From Odoribacter sp. UBA944 (GTDB lineage: Bacteria; Bacteroidota; Bacteroidia; Bacteroidales; Marinifilaceae): a stretch of DNA of 7,089 nt. The DNA lies in the NCBI GenBank assembly GCA_002293375.1, contig DBDA01000038.1:1-7089 (forward strand), read 5' to 3'. A model generated the notes under the pieces. The model did no database searches. It worked only from the letters and a program-made list of their open reading frames with translations, and was not told the origin of the DNA. The translations under genes and the position numbers were made by a program. Shown piece after piece: positions 1-4,334 of this stretch (positions are counted from its first letter, which is position 1; every line of letters starts with the position of its first letter).

Positions 1-22
1 TAGGCGGCCATATGGCCGCCTA
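1..22. repeat. Perfect 22-nt inverted repeat, candidate terminator hairpin
   Basis: The first 22 bases form a perfect palindrome: arms TAGGCGGCC and GGCCGCCTA around an ATAT loop, giving a 9-bp stem with 7 G-C pairs. It lies about 60 nt beyond the stop codon of the minus-strand serine hydrolase and is far more GC-rich than its surroundings, so it could fold as a transcription terminator for that gene. The U-tract expected on the minus strand would fall before base 1, outside the window, so intrinsic termination cannot be confirmed. No U-tract follows it on the plus strand. It could instead be one copy of a dispersed palindromic repeat. Confidence 0.45.
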
Positions 23-81
23 TCTCGATATTGGGGTTAGAGCCGGAGGGAACATAACCGTTCGCTATAATTGCTCCCTGC

Positions 82-1404
82 TTACTCTTTTGTCATCTCT
101 GCGGTATGTCCGAGTTGTTTCAAAATCATCGTGCTTTTATCCGCATCAAACTCCAAGACCAAATCGACCGCCTCATATTCGAACACACCGTTGCCAATAC
201 ATTCTAAGGGTATTTCCGGTTGTCCGGTTCCTTGTACGATCAACACGTTTTCCTTCTTTGTTATCGTTAGTTTAATCGGTAGTTCCGGAGATGAATATAC
301 CCCGAGGTACTTATCCAACTCCTCGGATGTCACCTCTACTGCCTTGGAAAATACCGGCAGTTTATATTCTTTTCCAAAATAGATGTTCAAACAGCCTATA
401 ACAATGTCGTTCAGCATATAATCAGCACCATTTTCAAGCAATGCAATAGACAATTTCGATTCGGGAAAATAGAAAGCATTCGATTGAAATCCATCGATGC
501 CGCCCGTATGACCATAGCCGAGGAGATTATAAAAAGGAACCTTCATCAGACCGAGTCCCCAAATGCCTTTCAACGAAGTCATCGAGTCGAGACTCTCTTG
601 ATTCACTATCTTTCCGGAAAAGAGACAATCGAAAAAAACATTCAGATCATAAGCATCCGATACGATAAAACCTGCCCCCAAAGCGATGCTCATATCCGTT
701 TCGTCTGCTTTTTTCCACTTAGAAGAGAATTTTGTGTATGAATAGGCTTCTGTGTCGGTTGGTTCTATCGCTCCACCGATATAAGTATTGCCCAAACCAC
801 ACGGAACCAAGATCAGTTCGCTGAGCAAATCGGAAAAACTTTTAGAAGAGACTTCTTCTGCAATCCATGTAAGCAAAAAATAATTAGAGTTCGAGTACTC
901 GAATTCCTCACCGGGTGAAAAAGATGGCTCGTGAGATAAAATCCGATCTATCACTTGCTCTTTAGTGTGTTTTTTTGTACTCCATTCGTACTCTCCTTGT
1001 CCGAAATAGTTATAAATCCCGCTCCTGTGTTGCAACAAATGCTCGATGGTTATTTTTTCAGCATTAGGAATCATAGGGTAATATTCCGACAATTTGGAAG
1101 TTAATGACAGTTTTCCCTCCTCTATCTGTTTCATGATAATAGTTGCGGTGAAGGTTTTGGTAATCGAGCCGATGCGGAATTTCGTGTCGGCACTGTTTCT
1201 AACGCCATTCTCCACATCGGCATACCCGTAACTTTTTTGGTATATCTCTTCCCCGTCTTGAAAGATCGATACGCTTCCCATTCCCTTTCCATAAGTTTCG
1301 ATGGCCGTAAACAGGCTGTCTAACTTAGGTGTGTTCAGGTTTTGAGCTTTCAATAAGTTGGTCAATGCCAACAATGCGATTGATAAAATAATAATTCTTT
1401 TCAC
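82..1404 (-). CDS. Serine hydrolase, beta-lactamase class C / penicillin-binding-protein fold, exported
   Basis: Exported serine hydrolase of the beta-lactamase/transpeptidase-like superfamily (AmpC, esterase and D-aminopeptidase relatives), probably acting in the periplasm on a peptide or ester bond; its substrate cannot be told from sequence. In the 440-aa numbering used here, all three active-site motifs are present: SITK (nucleophile Ser80, Lys83), YSN (Tyr170-Asn172) and HTGG (299-302), the last replacing the KTG of classical beta-lactamases, as is common in class C-like esterases. Residues ~1-21 form a signal peptide (KRIIILSIALLALTNLLKAQ). A C-terminal beta-rich domain (~361-440, starting ELDKYLGVY) resembles the lipocalin-like/DUF3471 appendage of such enzymes. 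There is no ATG start. I chose GTG at 1404 because it gives a normal signal peptide; TTG at 1443 adds 13 residues and follows an in-frame TAA directly. It lies downstream of padR and the HAAS gene, with its own copy of the shared operator. Fold is sure; calling it an antibiotic-resistance beta-lactamase is not supported. Confidence 0.9.
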   Translation of the reverse strand: MKRIIILSIALLALTNLLKAQNLNTPKLDSLFTAIETYGKGMGSVSIFQDGEEIYQKSYGYADVENGVRNSADTKFRIGSITKTFTATIIMKQIEEGKLSLTSKLSEYYPMIPNAEKITIEHLLQHRSGIYNYFGQGEYEWSTKKHTKEQVIDRILSHEPSFSPGEEFEYSNSNYFLLTWIAEEVSSKSFSDLLSELILVPCGLGNTYIGGAIEPTDTEAYSYTKFSSKWKKADETDMSIALGAGFIVSDAYDLNVFFDCLFSGKIVNQESLDSMTSLKGIWGLGLMKVPFYNLLGYGHTGGIDGFQSNAFYFPESKLSIALLENGADYMLNDIVIGCLNIYFGKEYKLPVFSKAVEVTSEELDKYLGVYSSPELPIKLTITKKENVLIVQGTGQPEIPLECIGNGVFEYEAVDLVLEFDADKSTMILKQLGHTAEMTKE

Positions 1405-1449
1405 GATTCTTAGTTTTAATTGTTTACAACTTGATTTCTTCAATTATGC

Positions 1450-1470
1450 ATACATAGTATAGCTATGTAT
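1450..1470. promoter_or_regulatory. Candidate PadR operator upstream of the serine hydrolase gene
   Basis: Perfect inverted repeat with 8-bp arms, ATACATAG-N5-CTATGTAT, lying 12 nt after the stop codon of the HAAS gene and 45 nt before the GTG start of the hydrolase (6 nt before the alternative TTG). It matches the repeat upstream of padR (2425-2445) at 19 of 21 positions when the two are placed in opposite orientation. I infer a PadR binding site that controls a hydrolase promoter inside the gene cluster. No clear -7/-33 promoter is recognisable here. The half-sites contain ACAT/ATGT as in many PadR operators, but the spacing is not the classical ATGT-N8-ACAT. Confidence 0.65.
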
Positions 1471-1482
1471 AAAAATAAAATT

Positions 1483-2076
1483 TTAACGCTCCTTTTGTTT
1501 TAGTCTGTATTTCAGTTTTAACAACAGGGTAATGAATAAGTATATTATCGTCCCAACCAAAAGAATAACAGGAATGAACCAATTCCCTAAAACTTCTGTC
1601 CAAGAGCTATCTGTTATATTAGATATAAATCCAAAATGGAATCCATTTTCTTCTATAAACAATCCTGTGTTGTGAGGATAGATCAGTTTGGCAAAAACCA
1701 ATAAAATGAAACAGAATAGGAGCAAATACGACAAGCTAAATAGCACATATACAAACCCATTGGATATATTTAAGGTAAGTGCGTTTATTACATGGAACGG
1801 ATTAAAAGTTTTTGTTGCTCGAGATAACTTCAGATCGGCAATCAGGGGAGGCAATGTTTCTTCCGGTGCACCAAGACGCTTGAGTATTGCTAACATTTTT
1901 TCGACTTCATCTGTATCGATATTTTTCTGCATATACTCATAAATATGGCTGTTCAACTCCATCAGAATGTCTTGACGGTCATTCTCTGATAACGTTTTCG
2001 TCATTCGTTCGGCACGGCGAATGTAATCGAGGTAAATCTCGTTAGTGCTTTTATTTGCAAATTCTATTATCTTCAT
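1483..2076 (-). CDS. HAAS/DUF1700-like membrane protein, partner of the PadR regulator
   Basis: A 197-aa protein with a helical cytoplasmic N-terminal domain (~15-86) and two membrane helices (~107-132 and ~164-186), separated by a ~30-residue loop and ending in a basic tail (KLKYRLKQKER). The N-terminal part has the pattern of the HAAS/DUF1700 domain: YLDYIRRAERMTKTLSENDR, then a DILMELNSHI helix, then LKRLGAPEE. In that family the protein is typically encoded right after a PadR repressor and is thought to sense envelope or membrane stress and adjust the repressor. Here the start codon overlaps the padR stop by 4 nt (ATGA), so the two are probably translationally coupled. The domain call rests on pattern and gene pairing; the ligand or stress sensed is unknown. 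The low GC content matches padR and the hydrolase, not the downstream envelope operon. Confidence 0.8.
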   Translation of the reverse strand: MKIIEFANKSTNEIYLDYIRRAERMTKTLSENDRQDILMELNSHIYEYMQKNIDTDEVEKMLAILKRLGAPEETLPPLIADLKLSRATKTFNPFHVINALTLNISNGFVYVLFSLSYLLLFCFILLVFAKLIYPHNTGLFIEENGFHFGFISNITDSSWTEVLGNWFIPVILLVGTIIYLFITLLLKLKYRLKQKER

Positions 2077-2408
2077 TTCGATATTTTTTTGATCGATTCA
2101 TATAAATGTTCCCAGATCTTTTTCATCTCCTCCAGGGCTATGGACCCTTCTGATGTCAATGTGTAATATTTCCTCGGTATGCCAGACGGCTGTTCCACCC
2201 ATTTTGAATCAATCAACCCATCTGTTTTCAACCTATTCAATAAAGGGTACAATGTTCCTTCGGCTATATCTATCGCAATATGCTTAAGCACATACTCCAT
2301 GATCTCATAGCCGTACATCTCCTTGCCTTTTAACAGAGTCAAAAGGATAAAGGACAAAGTTCCTTTTTTTACCTGAGATTGCCATTTATGGATAAAAGTC
2401 TCATTCAT
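2073..2408 (-). CDS. PadR-family winged-helix transcriptional repressor
   Basis: A compact 111-aa PadR-type repressor of the short subfamily (PadR-s2), consisting of a winged helix-turn-helix plus one C-terminal dimerisation helix. Visible landmarks are KKGTLSFILLTLL (helix 1), MYGYEIMEYV (residues 31-40, the characteristic YGYEI), EGTLYPLLNRLKTDGLI (50-66, recognition helix) and the wing SGIPRKYYTLTSEG (75-88). The C-terminal helix runs through ALEEMKKIWEHLYESIKK. I chose the ATG at 2408: an upstream in-frame GTG at 2423 would add five residues (ending CD) that are not PadR-like and would overlap the promoter. It overlaps the HAAS gene by 4 nt, and an inverted-repeat operator lies 16 nt upstream, pointing to autorepression. 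Such proteins respond to a small molecule or to a membrane partner; the signal is unknown. Confidence 0.92.
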   Translation of the reverse strand: MNETFIHKWQSQVKKGTLSFILLTLLKGKEMYGYEIMEYVLKHIAIDIAEGTLYPLLNRLKTDGLIDSKWVEQPSGIPRKYYTLTSEGSIALEEMKKIWEHLYESIKKISK

Positions 2409-2412
2409 GTCG

Positions 2413-2420
2413 CAAATATA
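2413..2420 (-). promoter_or_regulatory. Candidate Bacteroidota -7 promoter element of padR
   Basis: On the minus strand this reads TATATTTG, an exact match to the Bacteroidota -7 consensus TAnnTTTG. It ends 4 nt before the padR ATG, so transcription would start at or next to the start codon and the mRNA would be nearly leaderless. The expected -33 TTTG is not present at the usual distance; that interval is occupied by the palindromic operator. An 8-mer with six fixed bases in AT-rich DNA can arise by chance. Confidence 0.4.
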
Positions 2421-2424
2421 CACA

Positions 2425-2445
2425 ATATATAGTTATACTATGTAT
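2425..2445. promoter_or_regulatory. Candidate PadR operator upstream of padR
   Basis: Inverted repeat ATATATAG-N5-CTATGTAT with one mismatch between the arms, extendable by one A-T pair at each end (2424 and 2446). It is 19/21 identical to the repeat at 1450-1470. It lies 16 nt upstream of the padR ATG and directly upstream of the candidate -7 element, where bound repressor would block RNA polymerase. A run of ten T's (2455-2464, A's on the coding strand) lies just beyond and could act as an upstream A-tract. Binding by the adjacent PadR is inferred from position and duplication. Confidence 0.65.
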
Positions 2446-2514
2446 TTTCTGAAATTTTTTTTTTCGTTTCAATCAGAGCAAAGTCTATGTGTTTGATGTA
2501 ACTTGTTGGAATAA

Positions 2515-2664
2515 AATTGGAAATCCGTACCTGCCTGTGAACCCTATTTAGAGCCGGACGAAGATCTTGCCCGTGCCATCTCTATCGACGAATTACTCTC
2601 AGGCGTCAAAGAAGACATCAGCGATATGTATAAGACAAACAAAGAAGGTGCTTGTTCTGCCTGA
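2515..2664 (+). pseudogene. Fragment of a small antitoxin-like gene (C-terminal part, no start)
   Basis: After an in-frame TAA at 2512-2514, an open frame of about 49 codons runs to TGA at 2662-2664 with no usable start codon; its only ATG is close to the end. It encodes an acidic, helix-prone stretch: EPYLEPDEDLARAIS, then IDELLSGVKEDISDMYK. Sequences of this kind (an ISxxELLxGVKEDIxxMY tail) are, as I recall, found at the C-termini of small antitoxin-like proteins of Bacteroidales encoded just upstream of RelE/ParE-like toxins. The 3' end overlaps the broken toxin frame by about 20 nt, as in a genuine two-gene module. The N-terminal half appears deleted, perhaps where this DNA was joined to the padR upstream region. 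Recognition is by pattern only. Confidence 0.5.
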
Positions 2665-2973
2665 GGTGCGTTAATACTTAAAAGAATTGGTGCACATACT
2701 CTACACAAAAAACTATTTTGGCTTCGAACAATCAGCTAAAAAATATGTCGAAGGGTTTTTCCGTGACATTCAAACCAATTTGCCTAATAATCTGCGTAAA
2801 AAAGCACCGTCCCATTTCGATCGTTACGGAAAAGGGATTATGCTATGTTCCGCAAAGACAGGCACACGCAATGGTATGTATTTTTCTCCATATATAACTG
2901 CCATGGCGAAACAGTTTATCTAATCCGATACATCAGCAACAACCACGCAATCGGTCGTATCATGTTTGAATAG
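2642..2973 (+). pseudogene. Broken RelE/ParE-like toxin gene (nonsense codon plus frameshift)
   Basis: The reading frame begins KKVLVLPEVR (from 2642; the codon before is ACA where ATG would be expected), is stopped by TAA at 2672-2674, and continues in the same frame as YLKELVHILYTKNYFGFE, then QSAKKYVEGFFRDIQ and KAPSHFDRYGKGI. At about 2837-2841 it loses one base. The -1 frame then carries YAMFRKDRHTQWYVFF and ETVYLIRYISNNHAIG to a TAG at 2971-2973. Joined, this is a ~110-residue basic protein like the small RelE/ParE-type toxins of Bacteroidales (HTQWYVFF and IRYISNNH in the C-terminal beta strands). Three faults (lost start, nonsense codon, frameshift) make function very unlikely. The TAA probably replaced a GAA. 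That the gene is broken is clearer than its exact family. Confidence 0.72.
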
Positions 2974-2991
2974 AACAGGATTAAAAAAAAA

Positions 2992-3771
2992 CTATGGTAT
3001 ACTTTTCAACGTTGCCAGCGCCTCCTTTCGCGACAGTCCGTTAAAATGCCACCATTCGCCGGGAAGGGAGCTAAAACCGGACTCGGTCATGACCTGCCTG
3101 AGCAGTTTCCGGTTCCGGTAGGCGGAACGGGTGATCTTTCCCGCCGCCAGCAAAACCTCTTCATGGTCCGTTCGCGCCTCCTCCCCAAAACAATCGTAAG
3201 CGGATCCCATATCCAACTCCTGTCCGTCCAAACCGCTCAACGTCACATCCACCGCCGCGCCGTAATTGTGCAAACCACCCCCCTGGGCCGGATTACCGAC
3301 AAAAATATACTCCGGCGTTCCTTTGACCCGGTCCCACAACTCCTGCTGCACATGCATCGGACGGGCCGCATCATACACCGTGATCCGGAGATCCGGACGA
3401 ATCTGCTTTAAACGCCGGTGCGCCCCTTTCAACCGCTCCGCCATTTCAGGCAACAGGAACGCTTTCCGGAGGTCCGTATACAACACTTTTCCGGTAAAAT
3501 TTTCCACCGTGGCATAGACCAAGCGGACCCGCAAAGAAAAGTCCGCCTCCCGGACATCCACCAACCCCATCTCCCGCATACTCCTCTCCGTCCCGCTCTC
3601 TGCCGGAAGAGCAACACCTTTCAGCAAAAGCGAATCATCCACCTCCACCATCCGGTCTTTTCCGCCGGTTCCAATGGATCCTGTGGTTCCCGTACGGTAA
3701 GGGCTCTCTCGGCAGGCCAGCAACAGGAGGAACACCGGCAGCCAACCGCACAAAATCCGCCGTTTCTTCAC
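2992..3771 (-). CDS. D-alanyl-D-alanine dipeptidase, VanX/DdpX type (peptidase M15D), lipoprotein
   Basis: Zinc dipeptidase that hydrolyses D-Ala-D-Ala, here probably recycling peptidoglycan-derived dipeptide in the periplasm. In the 259-aa protein the family's key residues are present: Arg137 in YDAARP, the zinc ligands His168 and Asp175 in GLHNYGAAVD, and GEWWH with catalytic Glu239 and zinc-binding His242. The N-terminus MKKRRILCGWLPVFLLLLAC is a lipoprotein signal with the lipid-carrying Cys at 20, followed by a Gly/Thr-rich linker. I chose the GTG at 3771 because it gives this signal and overlaps the acyltransferase stop as GTGA (4 nt). The open frame extends 79 codons further upstream, but that part is only another frame of the acyltransferase gene. 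No vanH or vanA homologue is nearby, so this is not a vancomycin-resistance cassette. A run of nine T's directly follows the stop. Confidence 0.9.
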   Translation of the reverse strand: MKKRRILCGWLPVFLLLLACRESPYRTGTTGSIGTGGKDRMVEVDDSLLLKGVALPAESGTERSMREMGLVDVREADFSLRVRLVYATVENFTGKVLYTDLRKAFLLPEMAERLKGAHRRLKQIRPDLRITVYDAARPMHVQQELWDRVKGTPEYIFVGNPAQGGGLHNYGAAVDVTLSGLDGQELDMGSAYDCFGEEARTDHEEVLLAAGKITRSAYRNRKLLRQVMTESGFSSLPGEWWHFNGLSRKEALATLKSIP

Positions 3772-4316
3772 TCCCCGCAGGAAAACTGATCCGGATATTT
3801 CGGATGAGCGTCCCGGTACGTATTCATAATAAAGGCCATATCGGCGTCCGGATCCCCCGTGGGACGGAACAAAGGCCCGATCGTACAGGTTTTGGCCTTG
3901 TAATCTATACGGCCCAGGTAAACCGGTACCCCGGCAGCCTGCGCAATCACCAGAAACCCTTTTTTCCATTTTTTCCGCTTTTGCCGGCTTCCTTCCGGAG
4001 TAATACAAAGATACATCGTATCCCGTTTACGGAACTCCTCCGCCATTTGTGACACCAACTGACTGTCTTTGTTCCCCCGGTCCACAGGGATCACCCGCAA
4101 CGCCCGCAGAAGGGCCCCGAGCGGAAAAAAGAACAACTCCTTCTTCATCAGGATAAAAGCCGGAACACGCTGGCTGAGAAAAGAGAGCTCCCCCCAGAAA
4201 AAATCCCAGTTGGAGGTATGGGGGACAGAGATAATCACGGCTTTTTTCTCCTCCGGAAGCGCTCCGGCATATTTCCAGCCTCCCAGCCACATCAAAAATT
4301 TAGCAATATACCGCAT
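3768..4316 (-). CDS. PlsC-like lysophospholipid / 1-acylglycerol-3-phosphate acyltransferase
   Basis: Short (182 aa) acyltransferase of the PlsC/LPLAT superfamily, which transfers an acyl chain to a lysophospholipid or related acceptor at the inner membrane. Motif I is HTSNWD (the HX4D pair His33 and Asp38). Motif II falls around KKELFFFPLGALLRALRVI (58-76) with IPVDRG after it, and motif III is TPEGSR (106-111). The basic RQKRKKWKKG stretch following motif III is typical of the small bacterial forms. There is no clear transmembrane helix; the N-terminus MRYIAKFLMWLGGWKYAG is amphipathic or hydrophobic and could sit on the membrane. ATG start at 4316, 18 nt after the DUF5686 stop; it shares 4 nt with the dipeptidase. 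The acceptor lipid (phosphatidate synthesis versus ornithine or other aminolipids) cannot be told from sequence. Confidence 0.9.
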   Translation of the reverse strand: MRYIAKFLMWLGGWKYAGALPEEKKAVIISVPHTSNWDFFWGELSFLSQRVPAFILMKKELFFFPLGALLRALRVIPVDRGNKDSQLVSQMAEEFRKRDTMYLCITPEGSRQKRKKWKKGFLVIAQAAGVPVYLGRIDYKAKTCTIGPLFRPTGDPDADMAFIMNTYRDAHPKYPDQFSCGE

Positions 4317-4334
4317 CGTTTGAATCTATTTCAT

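Noticed and set aside
484..741. 85-codon plus-strand open frame within the serine hydrolase gene
   Set aside because: Antisense shadow of the hydrolase, with no domain or start signal.
82..1404. Antibiotic-resistance beta-lactamase
   Set aside because: The fold motifs fit, but HTGG in place of KTG and the extra C-terminal beta domain are more typical of esterases and peptidases of the family; no resistance context is visible.
2983..2991. Run of nine T's (minus strand) after the dipeptidase stop as an intrinsic terminator
   Set aside because: No stable GC-rich hairpin precedes it; the last codons of the gene cannot form a convincing stem.
2992..3771. Vancomycin-resistance gene
   Set aside because: The VanX-type enzyme stands alone without vanH, a vanA-type ligase or vanRS, and lies in an envelope operon of a Gram-negative type organism.
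3772..4008. 79-codon N-terminal extension of the D-Ala-D-Ala dipeptidase frame
   Set aside because: It overlaps the acyltransferase gene in another frame, has no resemblance to a signal peptide or domain, and the GTG at 3771 gives a perfect lipoprotein signal and a GTGA overlap.
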